DNA of 64,000 nt from UBA1479 sp040218445 (GTDB lineage: Bacteria > Pseudomonadota > Alphaproteobacteria > Rhodospirillales > Casp-alpha2). The DNA is taken from NCBI GenBank assembly GCA_040218445.1, contig JAVJRK010000012.1, positions 1-64,000 on the forward strand, given 5' to 3'. Of the stretch, positions 26,209 to 35,403 are shown in pieces (position 1 is the first letter of the stretch; each line of letters begins with the position of its first letter). A program made the translations under genes and the position numbers. The notes under the pieces are model-generated. The model saw nothing but the letters and a program-made list of their open reading frames with translations. It was not told the DNA's origin and searched no databases.

Positions 26209-27183
26209 TCAGTACCCCAATCGGTTTCGAAGAACGGCGACGCGGCTGCGCGACACCCCAAAGGTCGCGTCCTGGTCGACGATGCGGGCAACCCATTGCC
26301 CCGTCGACCGGCACCGCAGTTCGCGGACGGCGCGCAATTGCAGGATCGTGCTGCGGTGAACGCGCATGAAGCGGCTTTCCGGAAGAACGCTTTCCCACCA
26401 TTTCAGGCTACGGTTGTCCAGCACGTTGCGGCCGCCGGCCAAATAGACGCGCGCGCTGTCCCGCTCGGCGCTGCAGGCGACGATATCCTCAATGTTCGCG
26501 CCGACGATGCCGCGCACGCCCTGGAAATACAGGAACGCCTCTTCCGCCGGCGTCGGCGATTCTTGCACGGTCTGGTCCCGCGCCCCGCCGAACATCGCCG
26601 CCGCGAAGAGTTCCGCCAAACGGCACATGGCCAGGACGACATCGCCGTCCCAACGGCGGTGCCCCCGGGTCATGTCCAAGCCGATGATGCCGCGCAGGCG
26701 GCCTTCGTGGAACATCGGCACGCCCAACGTGCTTTTCGTCTCCTGCAACTGCAGCTTGGTCTGCAACGCCCGCATCGAACGCGGCATGGCATCGACGTCG
26801 TGGGCCGTTACGGGATGGCCCTCGCGCATGAGCCGGTGCATGACGCCGAGCGCCGTGCTCGGAATATCCAAATGATCGATGTTATGGGTTTCGACCCCGC
26901 CGAGGCACCATTCGTCCGTATCGCGGAAGGTCGACAGGGAGTCGTTATAGCTGACGGTCCATGCCCGGTCGGCGTCGATATGAACGCCGACGAGACCCAA
27001 GGCCCGGCGTGCCGTCTCGGCAACCGGGCCTTGCAGCAGCACCTTGGCGACCTCGAACTCGACGCCCGGTGCCACCGCCTGCGCAGTGTCCAACCTGTCG
27101 AGCGACGGCCACACATCCATGCCGGAATAGGCGATATCCGCGACAGGCGAAAGCGATCCGTTGCTTTTGGACGCAACAGTCAT
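26209..27183 (-). CDS. GAF-LytTR transcriptional regulator
   Basis: 324 residues from the ATG at 27183 (GGAGG 12 bases upstream). An alternative ATG at 27312 overlaps the upstream stop as ATGA, but the 43 codons between show poor third-base GC. The first ~200 residues form a GAF-like sensor (LGLVGVHIDAD, STLGVPMFHEGRLRGIIGLD). The C-terminal ~100 residues are a LytTR DNA-binding domain (FMRVHRSTILQLRAVREL). A small-molecule-responsive regulator of the island genes is the likely role. It lies between the Cys-repeat gene and the secretin gene. Confidence 0.75.
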   Translation of the reverse strand: MTVASKSNGSLSPVADIAYSGMDVWPSLDRLDTAQAVAPGVEFEVAKVLLQGPVAETARRALGLVGVHIDADRAWTVSYNDSLSTFRDTDEWCLGGVETHNIDHLDIPSTALGVMHRLMREGHPVTAHDVDAMPRSMRALQTKLQLQETKSTLGVPMFHEGRLRGIIGLDMTRGHRRWDGDVVLAMCRLAELFAAAMFGGARDQTVQESPTPAEEAFLYFQGVRGIVGANIEDIVACSAERDSARVYLAGGRNVLDNRSLKWWESVLPESRFMRVHRSTILQLRAVRELRCRSTGQWVARIVDQDATFGVSRSRVAVLRNRLGY

Positions 27184-27308
27184 CCCAAGGTCGAGCCTCC
27201 GGTGGTTCGTAGCACCGTTGAAGCGAGCGCTTCGATGAGCGCCAGGGCGCCCCTCTTGGGTTATAGCCAAAGCGGATGTCGGCTGGAAAGGTTTTAGGGA
27301 TATGTTGT

Positions 27309-30300
27309 TCATCGGTACGCCGCCATGGCGCCGTCCGGACGCACGACCCAGATCGATCCGTCCGCGCCGACCGACAGGTCCGCGACCTTGCCGGCCTCGT
27401 CGACGCCTTCCCATGCCCTCTTGCCCTTCAATCGGTACAGGGTGTTTCCGCCACCCACATGCCAGACGGAACCGTCCGCGCCGACGGCGACGTCGGAGGC
27501 TTCGCCGGGGATTGCCGCCCAAGTCTTGCCGTCGAAACGGTAGATCCGCTTGTTGGTGCCGACGGCCCAAGCGATGCCGTCCTTGCCGCCCGCGATGCGC
27601 GACACCGTGCCGTTCACCCGTTCCCAATCTTGGGCGAAATTTCGGTAGACCGAATTACCGCCGCCGACGTGCCAGCCGACACCATCCGCCGAGACCGAAA
27701 TGTCCCAGGCCTTGCCCGCCACGTTGTTCCATTTCCCATTGGCGGCATGGCGCATGCTGCCGTCCTGCATCAGGACAAGTGCCTGCCCGGCGCTGGGCAG
27801 CGCGGCGATCTCTTTCGCCCCGCGCGGCAACATCTGCTTCCAGGCCCCCTTGCCGCCCGGCATGACGTAAACGGAACCGCTGCCGCCGATGTGCCAGACA
27901 TCGCCCGCCGGGCTGACGCTGATGGCGCTGGCCCTGCCCGACACCACGCCCCAGGATTTCCTCTTGCCCGAGGACGAGGTCGCCGCATTCGATAGGTATG
28001 TCTTCGTCGTCGAAGAACCGACCGTGATCGCCGTGACCGTCATGCCGTCGCCGATATCGCGGGTTGTCGTCGTATCCATCGGCTGGCCGTTGTTCGGCGC
28101 CTTATCGACAAGCGGCGGGCGGAAGGGGCTGTAGACGATCATCTGACCGTTCGAGCGGCGGTACCACAAGCTGCCGTCGATCCCGGCGGCGATGTTCGCG
28201 ATGTTGCCGCTCTGGACTTGTGTCCATTTGTTGTCGCCAACAAGCCGGTAGAGGTCGTTGTCCATGCCGACACGCCAGACCGCGCCGTCCGGGCCGACCG
28301 AGATGTCCGTGGCGGTGACGGGAAGGGCGCGCCATTGGCCGCTGCTGTAGTGATGAATTCTGTCGTCAGTGCCGATGATCCAACCGCTGCCGTCGGGCCC
28401 CGCGGCGATCCGCTTGGCCGATCCGTTGACGCGCTGCCAATCGCCGCCGATGCCCCGGTAGATCGAATTTCCGCCGCCGATGTGCCAGTTCACGCCGCCA
28501 CCATAGGCGACGGCGCTGGCGGCGCCGGAGATGCGCTGCATGCGCCCCTTGACGATGCTGCGCATGGAGCCGTCGGTCATCAGCAAGAACGCGGATTCCG
28601 CCTGATCGGTCGGCGCCGCGGCGGCGACGCCGCTGTCCGCGACTTTGATCCAGTCGCGCCCCGTCTTCGCGTCGATCCGATACAGCGACCCGCCGGCACC
28701 GACGTGCCAGACCTCGCCGCTGGCGCCGGCACCGACCGCCTCGGCCATGCCCGGCAGGCCGTACAAACGATGCCGGGCCGGATCGAAGGCATAAGGATTG
28801 CTTATCGTCTCGATTGCGTCTTGGATCGCCTTCTTCGTCTTCGCGTCGGGCTCGACGGTTCCGGTCATGGCCATCGCCCAGAAGGTATGGATTTCGCCAG
28901 ACCGGTCCTGGTCCTGCGAGATCGTTTTCAGGTTAACCGGCTCGCGCTGCGCCTTGTCGATAAGACGTAAGAGCTTCGGCCGTGCATCGGCCTTGGCCAG
29001 GTTCTTTTCGAACTCCGCCTGCAACACGATCATCGCGACCTGCGCGACGATCTGCGGGCCGATCGAGGTCAGCAAGGCGCTGCCGAGCTTGACGTTCGAA
29101 AGGCTGAGTTTGAAGGCCCCCTTGAGAACGGATACCCCACTCTTGCCCGATTTGACGGCCTTGCTGACGTTGCTGGCGACATCATCCATTAGGAGAGCCA
29201 GTTCCTTCGCTTCCTTCACGGTTTTCGTTCTGTTGACGAAAACCTTGCTTGCCAGACGTTGCGCCAGCGTCTTGTCGCCCCTCATCACGAAGTTCGTAGC
29301 GAACCCCGCCATCACCGGGGCGGACATCGCCGACGCCGTGACGATCGAACCCGCGACGCGCGCCGTGAAATCCGGCGGCATCGGCGTCTGGTCCGAGAAC
29401 AGACCGAGCATTGCCGGTGCGCCGCCGAACGCACCCGCGTTCTTGCGCCGGTCGTCGAGCACGATCTCCTGCGCCTTGGCCCAGTTGTCATAGGCCCGCA
29501 GCGCCTCCTCAGCGGCGAAGACCCGGCGGTCGCGGATGTATCTTTCGAAATTGGCGATCAGCGTCGCTTCCGGGCTGCCGGACCGCACCCCGGCCCCCAA
29601 AGCCAGGTTCAAGACATGATCCAACACAGCGATGGCGAGCGGCATGTTGTGCGTCGGATCCTCTGCGAGTTCCGCCCAGAGTTCCCTTTTCGCCTGGTCG
29701 GGTGAAAGGCCGATTTCCGCGCCCAGGCGCACGGCGACCTCCTCCAGGTCGTGGCGCTGGTTGATGACCTTCAGCACGACGTCCGGCGCGCCGCCGAAGC
29801 CGAACAGGCCGGGATTGAAGAAGTCGCCGGCTTTCCATTCGAAGGTGTTGGCGTTACAGGCTGCCGGACCGTTGACCGGCATGGTGCTCCGCGTCAGGTC
29901 GCGCGGGCAGGCCCAGCACGTCCCACCCTGAATAGGGTCCCAGAACGCGGTCTCGCCATGGACCTTGCAGCCGAAACCGGAGACCTTGGTCGCTGGTTTG
30001 AAATCCATCAGCCGGCGGCCGCAGGCCTGGCCCGATTTGACCGACGGCAGGACTGTCCGCTCGTAGCCCGCCGGGCAGGACCAGCACGATCCACCGTCGA
30101 CGGGATCCCAGAACCCGCCCTTCTGGCCGCAAGCAGCACCAACGAACACCGCCGCCGCCTCGTCGATGCGGCCGAAGGTCACCCGCGTGCAAGAATTGCT
30201 TTCCGTCACGGCCGCCAGATTCCGCACGTACTCCGACGGGCATTTCCAACATTCGCCGCCGTTGCGCGGGTCGAAGAAACTACCAGCCGGGCAGGAGGTG

Positions 30301-30650
30301 GCGCCGCTAAGCCGGTTCGCCCCCTTGTAATCGGTGAAGATCGGCTTGTCCGACCGGACGGCCTGTGAACAGGCCTTGTCGGTGTTGACCGCCGCGATGT
30401 CGCGGTTAAACCCACCGGGGCACTTCCAGCAGCCATATGTCGAGGTGCCGATATCGGCGAAAGTCCCCGACGGGCATTGGGAAAGGGGCTTGCCCATCAC
30501 CTTCGCCGGCTCTGAAAAGCAGGGGGCCGTCAGCCGTCCGTCCTTTCCGACCCCGCCGCAGAGCGCCTCCGCCCGAGCGGAACCGGCCGTCGCGGACAAC
30601 AATGCAACGACGACCGCCATACATAAAATGGAAAAGAAGACCCGACGCAT
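27309..30650 (-). CDS. secreted Cys-repeat and tectonin-like propeller protein
   Basis: 1113 residues from the ATG at 30650, which has AGAGG 9 bases upstream. After a signal peptide (core FFSILCMAVVVALL, cut ARA) come four ~40-residue repeats with the core F[FW]DP..GG.CW.CP....R and a closing AC; these should form disulfides in the periplasm or outside. A helical middle (about 300-610) has SVLKGAFKLSLSNVKLG. The last ~450 residues are tectonin-like repeats (DISVGPDGAVWRVG, DVAVGADGSVWHVG). No enzyme motif is visible. It is the first gene of the island's minus-strand group, divergent from the small gene at 30993. Confidence 0.7.
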   Translation of the reverse strand: MRRVFFSILCMAVVVALLSATAGSARAEALCGGVGKDGRLTAPCFSEPAKVMGKPLSQCPSGTFADIGTSTYGCWKCPGGFNRDIAAVNTDKACSQAVRSDKPIFTDYKGANRLSGATSCPAGSFFDPRNGGECWKCPSEYVRNLAAVTESNSCTRVTFGRIDEAAAVFVGAACGQKGGFWDPVDGGSCWSCPAGYERTVLPSVKSGQACGRRLMDFKPATKVSGFGCKVHGETAFWDPIQGGTCWACPRDLTRSTMPVNGPAACNANTFEWKAGDFFNPGLFGFGGAPDVVLKVINQRHDLEEVAVRLGAEIGLSPDQAKRELWAELAEDPTHNMPLAIAVLDHVLNLALGAGVRSGSPEATLIANFERYIRDRRVFAAEEALRAYDNWAKAQEIVLDDRRKNAGAFGGAPAMLGLFSDQTPMPPDFTARVAGSIVTASAMSAPVMAGFATNFVMRGDKTLAQRLASKVFVNRTKTVKEAKELALLMDDVASNVSKAVKSGKSGVSVLKGAFKLSLSNVKLGSALLTSIGPQIVAQVAMIVLQAEFEKNLAKADARPKLLRLIDKAQREPVNLKTISQDQDRSGEIHTFWAMAMTGTVEPDAKTKKAIQDAIETISNPYAFDPARHRLYGLPGMAEAVGAGASGEVWHVGAGGSLYRIDAKTGRDWIKVADSGVAAAAPTDQAESAFLLMTDGSMRSIVKGRMQRISGAASAVAYGGGVNWHIGGGNSIYRGIGGDWQRVNGSAKRIAAGPDGSGWIIGTDDRIHHYSSGQWRALPVTATDISVGPDGAVWRVGMDNDLYRLVGDNKWTQVQSGNIANIAAGIDGSLWYRRSNGQMIVYSPFRPPLVDKAPNNGQPMDTTTTRDIGDGMTVTAITVGSSTTKTYLSNAATSSSGKRKSWGVVSGRASAISVSPAGDVWHIGGSGSVYVMPGGKGAWKQMLPRGAKEIAALPSAGQALVLMQDGSMRHAANGKWNNVAGKAWDISVSADGVGWHVGGGNSVYRNFAQDWERVNGTVSRIAGGKDGIAWAVGTNKRIYRFDGKTWAAIPGEASDVAVGADGSVWHVGGGNTLYRLKGKRAWEGVDEAGKVADLSVGADGSIWVVRPDGAMAAYR

Positions 30651-30659
30651 AGTCATCAA

Positions 30660-30753
30660 CCTCTTGTGGTTTCTTGTTATTATTCCGGACGGCGCCGATC
30701 GCTCGCGCAATCGGCGTCTTATGGCACCTCTCCTCGAAGAGGTGTAATTTTTT
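30660..30753 (+). ncRNA. possible short structured transcript or leader
   Basis: Two hairpins, CGCCGAT/ATCGGCG (30693-30716) and CACCTCT/AGAGGTG (30725-30744), the second followed by TAATTTTTT, lie in the divergent region on the plus strand. They could end a short RNA or an early-terminated leader. No promoter could be placed with certainty. Confidence 0.25.
30725..30753 (+). terminator. intrinsic terminator in the divergent region
   Basis: CACCTCT (30725-30731), a 6-base loop and AGAGGTG (30738-30744) followed by TAATTTTTT. No plus-strand gene ends just before it, so it either ends a short RNA or protects the start region of the gene at 30993 from read-through. Confidence 0.5.
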
Positions 30754-30992
30754 CGAAATCGTACGTGCCGCTCCTATCGGCAACCAATTGCAATCCGACG
30801 AATTGCAGTCATTGTCGACGAATGGCCGGGCATGCGGGCGGGGAGGGCTCGGCCCCGAGCGCAAGCGATATCCGAAGAGGCTTGGAAGTTGGCGGCCTGG
30901 CGGTACTCTCCGAGCCCCTGCACCGCGTGCCGGCGGTCGACAGACCCACCGCGCCCGCCTCCATGGCGACCGCGCGGTTAGGAGAGACTCGC

Positions 30993-31463
30993 ATGTCCAA
31001 ACCGTTCAAATTGAAAAGTCTGATCGGCGAATCCTACAGCATGGCCGCCGAGGACACCTTGAACGCCAAGAAACCCCTGGCCACCCACGGCCATATGGAA
31101 ACACCCGAATACGGCCTCGACGAATACCCGGATCGTCCCATGATCGACGCCGTCAAATCCTTCCAGAGGGAAAGCGACCTAGTCGAGGACGGCGCCTATC
31201 TGTTGAAACTCGCCGTTCTCGGCGGTAAACGGCTTCAGGAAAGCGAGTACAGCGACTTCATCCGCCTGGTCGAACCCGACGAAGTGATCTACCTTGTCCC
31301 GGCGCTCAAGGTGATCGACGAGGACAATCTCCGCGCCCGCTATTTTAAACATTGCAAAGGCGCTTGGCCGGAGTACGGAGAGGAAGATTTCGAGTACACG
31401 TGGGAGTACTTCGAGATGCTTCGCGACTTTTTGAACGGATGGCCGGCAATAGCCGCGCCGTGA
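30993..31463 (+). CDS. small protein with peptidoglycan-binding-like motif
   Basis: 156 residues; ATG with GGAGA 7 bases upstream. There is no signal peptide. Residues 50-70 read MIDAVKSFQRESDLVEDG, which resembles the core of a PG_binding_1 domain (AV..FQ...L..DG). The remainder is acidic and aromatic with no known match (EEDFEYTWEYFEML). It is the only plus-strand gene of the island, divergent from the Cys-repeat gene. Possible roles are a cytoplasmic adaptor, an immunity-like partner or an effector; none is supported further. Confidence 0.6.
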   Translation: MSKPFKLKSLIGESYSMAAEDTLNAKKPLATHGHMETPEYGLDEYPDRPMIDAVKSFQRESDLVEDGAYLLKLAVLGGKRLQESEYSDFIRLVEPDEVIYLVPALKVIDEDNLRARYFKHCKGAWPEYGEEDFEYTWEYFEMLRDFLNGWPAIAAP

Positions 31464-31911
31464 TTTTCACGGCCGACCAATAAGCCCGATCGGCAAAGAT
31501 CGCTCCCGAACCGGCGCACCTAGATTCCCTGTTTCATTTTCGGGGAAACACCACTGAACAAGCCTAAAATCCTCCCGCCGGCTCACTTGTTGGTCATCAC
31601 ACCGACCGGTTTTCCCAGTATTTTCCCAACTGAACAGGAAAACGCGCCAGAGCCCCCCTCGCCCCCGACTGCCCCCACCGCCATTTCGTCTGGCCGAAAA
31701 TACCGGTCCGCGACGGCTCTCAGCGAACCTTAAAGAATTCAACGACGTACACGCACGCGAGCACCAAGCTCGCTGCCCATTTTTCGGTCAGCTTGGAGAG
31801 GGTGAGCGCCATCAATTGCTCAGCGTAACATTTACAACCATGAAGAGGTTTGGGGTTGTCTGTTGAGTTATCCCCTCTCGACTGGCTTCGCCCCGGACGT
31901 CGCCAGTACGA
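31464..31911. other. intergenic stretch at right edge of the island
   Basis: Contains the right copy of the flanking repeat (31609-31696) and low-quality frames only. On the minus strand a 30-codon frame, 31720-31812, ends FFKVR, with a hydrophobic middle but no ribosome-binding site. No gene was supported. Confidence 0.4.
31609..31696. repeat. imperfect direct repeat, right copy
   Basis: TTTTCCCAGTATTTTCCCAA, then CAGGAAA, and GACTGCCCCCACCGCCATTTC followed by GTCTGG. Order and orientation match the copy at 21589-21681; identity is partial in the middle. Confidence 0.5.
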
Positions 31912-32853
31912 TCAGCTGCCGTTCAGAAAACTAGCGTTTTCTGAAATCAGGTCCCTGAGGAAATTGAGTACCAGACGAACACGCGGAATATGTACAAGGT
32001 CATCATGGACACTGAGCCAGAAGTCTCGTTTGACGGCGATCTGATCGGGTAGGATCGGCACGAGGCGTGGATCGGCGGCGGCAACGAAGGTCGGCTGCAT
32101 GGAAATGCCGAGCCCGCCGAGCGCCGCGTTGTATTGCGCCACCAGGCTGGTCGAACGGAAAACGGTTTCCTGATCGCGCAACACATCCGATAACCAGCGC
32201 ACGGCGGGAATGACGACCAGTTCGTCGATATAATCTATGAAACGGTGATCCTTCAGGTCATCGACCGTTTGCGGCATGCCGTAGCGGGCGATGTAGTCCT
32301 GCGAGGCATAGAGGAACAGCGAGAATTCTCCGATCTTTTCCGCCGTGATGCGATGGCCGCGGGGCTTAGGGAAGCTGATCAACACGTCGGCTTCACGTTT
32401 GGACAGATTGACCCAATGCGACGCAGTGACCAATTCCACCCGCACCGACGGATGGCGCTGATAAAGCTCGGCCAATCGGGGAGACAGGTAGAGACTGCCG
32501 AAGGCCTCCATGGTCGCGACGCGGATGGTGCCGCTGACCTGTGCCGTTTCGCCACTGAACATCTGGGCGATCTGCCCGATATGGGCTTCGATGCCTTCGG
32601 CCTCGCGCAACAGGGTTTCGCCCCGATCGGTCAAAAGAAAGCCGCTAGGCGTCCGTTCGAACAGCTTGGTGCCGAGCGCCGCCTCCAATGCCTTGATCCG
32701 CCGTCCAACAGTGGAATGGGTAAGCGACAGGGATTTCGCCGCCTGGCTGAGCGAGCGGTGGCGGACCAGCGCCAGAAACAGCGCGATATCATCCCAATCG
32801 AAGCGTGACAATTCCGGAACCACGTTGCGCGGTAAATGGTCTGACGTGCTCAA
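31912..32853 (-). CDS. LysR-type transcriptional regulator
   Basis: 313 residues. The N-terminal winged helix-turn-helix (DDIALFLALVRHRSLSQAAK, SLTHSTVGRRIKALE) and the effector domain of LysR proteins are both complete. The start is probably the TTG at 32853, with GGGG upstream. It follows the nitrilase gene by 32 bases in the same direction, so it is the last gene of the liv-nitrilase operon rather than divergent, and probably senses a nitrile-derived compound. Confidence 0.87.
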   Translation of the reverse strand: MSTSDHLPRNVVPELSRFDWDDIALFLALVRHRSLSQAAKSLSLTHSTVGRRIKALEAALGTKLFERTPSGFLLTDRGETLLREAEGIEAHIGQIAQMFSGETAQVSGTIRVATMEAFGSLYLSPRLAELYQRHPSVRVELVTASHWVNLSKREADVLISFPKPRGHRITAEKIGEFSLFLYASQDYIARYGMPQTVDDLKDHRFIDYIDELVVIPAVRWLSDVLRDQETVFRSTSLVAQYNAALGGLGISMQPTFVAAADPRLVPILPDQIAVKRDFWLSVHDDLVHIPRVRLVLNFLRDLISENASFLNGS

Positions 32854-32885
32854 CGGAACGGCCCCTTTCTGTCGGAGCCACGATC

Positions 32886-33935
32886 CTACCCCGTTGCGGC
32901 ATCGTCCTCCAAGGCCATGGCTTCGATGGCCGCGAAATCCATCATTCGGCCGGATCCATCGTCGATGTCCATGAACTCGGCCGGTGCCTGTTCGCGACGG
33001 CGCACGCTTAAGCCGAAAATGTCGAACCGGTTATAGTAGCCGACAACGTCGTGGAACTGTTTGGGCACAACACAGTCGGCCAGGTCGATCTGTTCGATCA
33101 GCAACTGATCCTCGTCCTTCGAGGTTTCCGCGATCGGGGTGCCGCTCGGCCCCAGGATCATCGAGATACCGGCTGGTGATTCCCGAACGACGCGCAACGC
33201 GTCCTCGCCTAACGGCGCCAGAATATCATAGACCTCGTCGCCCAGGCGGGCGGCGGCGACGATATTGAAGACCTTGGCTTCGAAGGAATGAGCACCCGCC
33301 CGGATACGGATGGCCGAAGCCAGGTCGTAGCGGTCGTTGGCCGCCGGATCGTGGGTCGGCCAGATCGGCGGATAGCTTGAAACATGCAGTTGCTCACCTT
33401 GCGCCATCAGGCTGTAGCGGGCCAGCGGATTGGTGTTCTCGCCGCAGATCAGCGCGCCGACGCGACCGACCGGCGTGTCGACCACGCGCAGGCCCGCCCC
33501 GTCGCCGTTCGCCCAAACCAACTTTTCGTAATAGGTGGGCACCAGCTTGCGGTGGTGGTTGAGGATCGAGCCGTCGGCGTCGATCAGCAGGTTGGTGTTC
33601 CAGATGCAGCCGACGCTGCGATCCGTCGACTCGCTGATGCCGATGGAGACCATCACACCGCATTCACGGGCGGCGGCGCAGATTTTGAGGATTTCCGGCC
33701 CTGGAACACGAATGGATTGGGCGACGAACCGTTTGAACAGATCGTGCGTATAGATCGGTGCGGAAATCGCCGGCCAGATAGGGAACCCGGGCACGAAAGA
33801 TTCCGGAAAGGCCACCAGTTGCACGCCCGCGTCCGCTGCTTTGCGGATATATATGCAGGCTTTGTCGACGGTAGCCTGGGCATCCAGATAGACCGGCGCC
33901 AGGTGGGCCGCTGCAACCGTGATTGTTTCACTCAT
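32886..33935 (-). CDS. nitrilase
   Basis: 349 residues, the length of true nitrilases. The catalytic triad is seen as Glu45 in AFPESF, Lys130 in HHRKLVPTY and Cys164 in ICGENTNP. The cytoplasmic enzyme hydrolyses nitriles to acid and ammonia. GAGGAA precedes the ATG. It lies between an ABC transporter set and a LysR regulator, and an isonitrile-hydratase-like gene lies upstream, so the cluster probably takes up and degrades a nitrile or isonitrile. Confidence 0.88.
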   Translation of the reverse strand: MSETITVAAAHLAPVYLDAQATVDKACIYIRKAADAGVQLVAFPESFVPGFPIWPAISAPIYTHDLFKRFVAQSIRVPGPEILKICAAARECGVMVSIGISESTDRSVGCIWNTNLLIDADGSILNHHRKLVPTYYEKLVWANGDGAGLRVVDTPVGRVGALICGENTNPLARYSLMAQGEQLHVSSYPPIWPTHDPAANDRYDLASAIRIRAGAHSFEAKVFNIVAAARLGDEVYDILAPLGEDALRVVRESPAGISMILGPSGTPIAETSKDEDQLLIEQIDLADCVVPKQFHDVVGYYNRFDIFGLSVRRREQAPAEFMDIDDGSGRMMDFAAIEAMALEDDAATG

Positions 33936-34019
33936 TTCGGGTTCCTCGATATTACGGAGTGGGGCCGGCCTGCCGGGACGCCGGGAGGTGCGCCCAAGAC
34001 AAGCCGACCCGCCGCCGGT

Positions 34020-35339
34020 TTAGAGTTTTTCTTTGCGGAAGTCGTAGCGCGGCGGAAGCTTTGCCACGAGTTCTTCGCGCGGAATGCGTTTCTTGATCAC
34101 GAACTTGGAGTCTTCAACGCGGCTCATGTAGCAGTCGATCATGCCGCTGTGATCCTCGGCACGAAGCACCTTGGCGCCTTGCGGATGGGCCAGAGAGTTC
34201 TTCATTTCAAGACCTTCCAGCGCCTCGATGACACCCGGTGTGTCCTTGTTCGACTTCCAACCCGAGGCCTCGATCGCCGCCTTGAGCGCAAAGAAGTTCT
34301 CATAGCTCTGCCAGCAATGGCTCTTGGCCATGACCTTGCCGGTGCCTTCTTCCTTGGCGTAGACCGGATCGACGCCCATCATCTCGACGAACTGCTTGTG
34401 ATACTCGTCGTTCTTGTACTCCAACGGACGCGGGAAGTTCTCCAGGAAGTAGACACCTTCCGTAGCGCCGTCGATGTCGCGCGGATCAATCGCTTCGATG
34501 GTGCCGGAGACCGAATACATCTTCATCTTCTCGTCCAGCTTCATGGATTTCTGCTGGGTATAGAAGGCAACGGACAGGGCGCCGAAGAAGACGGAGAACA
34601 GGACTTCCGTCTCTTCCGGGATGCGCGCCAGGTAGGGCACCAGGTCCTTGGTGCCCAACGGCACGGCGATGGGGTCGTTGACCTTGCCGCCCGCGGCTTC
34701 GATGAGTTTGCGGTGCTCCTGATGGTGCGAATGCCCCCAGGCATAGTCGGGGAAGATCATGGTCCAGTTCTTGCCCAGGTTTTCCATGGCCCAGGGCACG
34801 CCCGCCGCGGCCAGGGCGTAGGTGTCCGTGCCTGTGCGGAAGGAATAGCGCGAACCCTTGGAGCCGGTCGCCTCCGTCGCTTCGCCGGCGGAGAAGTACG
34901 GCGTCTTCAATTCCGTGGCGATGGGGATCGAAGCCAGCATGATGCCGGAATGGACCGAGCCGACGACGAAGGAAGCCTTACGCCGCTGGATCAGCGAGCG
35001 CAGCTTGCGCGCACCGGCCGCCGGGTTCGATTCCGTGTCTTCGACAACCATTTCGACCTTGCGCCCGGCAATGCCGCCGCCTTCGTTGATCAGCTTGACG
35101 GCCGCCTTGGCGCACTTGTCATGCCAGTATCCCCAGGACGAGAACCCGCCGGTCAATTCGCACTGATGACCGATGACGATGGGACCCGCCGCATTGGCGC
35201 GGTGGATGATGCCGAAATAGGCCCCCGTGGCGGCAGCGCCGCCGGCGAGCGCCGTCTGCAGGAACGATCGGCGGGTATGCCCCCCTGCGGCGCCTGCGGT
35301 CGGTTCCGGGGGAGTTTTCGGTTTTTCATGTTTGGTCAT
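34020..35339 (-). CDS. ABC transporter substrate-binding protein, Tat-type
   Basis: 439 residues. A twin-arginine signal (TRRSFLQTALAGG, cleavage near NAA) directs the folded protein to the periplasm. The mature part belongs to the Leu/Ile/Val and amide/urea binding group (type 1 periplasmic fold: GPIVIGHQCELTGGFSSWG). It lies 64 bases past livF and supplies substrate to the livHMGF-type transporter next to it. The neighbouring nitrilase suggests a nitrile, amide or related ligand. Confidence 0.85.
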   Translation of the reverse strand: MTKHEKPKTPPEPTAGAAGGHTRRSFLQTALAGGAAATGAYFGIIHRANAAGPIVIGHQCELTGGFSSWGYWHDKCAKAAVKLINEGGGIAGRKVEMVVEDTESNPAAGARKLRSLIQRRKASFVVGSVHSGIMLASIPIATELKTPYFSAGEATEATGSKGSRYSFRTGTDTYALAAAGVPWAMENLGKNWTMIFPDYAWGHSHHQEHRKLIEAAGGKVNDPIAVPLGTKDLVPYLARIPEETEVLFSVFFGALSVAFYTQQKSMKLDEKMKMYSVSGTIEAIDPRDIDGATEGVYFLENFPRPLEYKNDEYHKQFVEMMGVDPVYAKEEGTGKVMAKSHCWQSYENFFALKAAIEASGWKSNKDTPGVIEALEGLEMKNSLAHPQGAKVLRAEDHSGMIDCYMSRVEDSKFVIKKRIPREELVAKLPPRYDFRKEKL

Positions 35340-35403
35340 GGGATAGCCTCCGTGTCGGTGTTTGCGTGGTGGATGCTTTTTTGTCCCGCCTTGGCGACGG
35401 TTG

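Noticed and set aside
27184..27312. Upstream ATG (27312) as start of the GAF-LytTR gene
   Set aside because: The overlap with the previous stop is tempting, but codons up to 27183 have low third-base GC and GGAGG lies upstream of 27183; kept as an alternative only.
30666..30992. N-terminal extension of the plus-strand small gene
   Set aside because: The extension crosses the hairpin-terminator and has no ribosome-binding site, while GGAGA precedes the ATG at 30993.
31467..31742. 91-codon minus frame at the right edge of the island
   Set aside because: No ribosome-binding site, random composition, and it runs through the flanking repeat.
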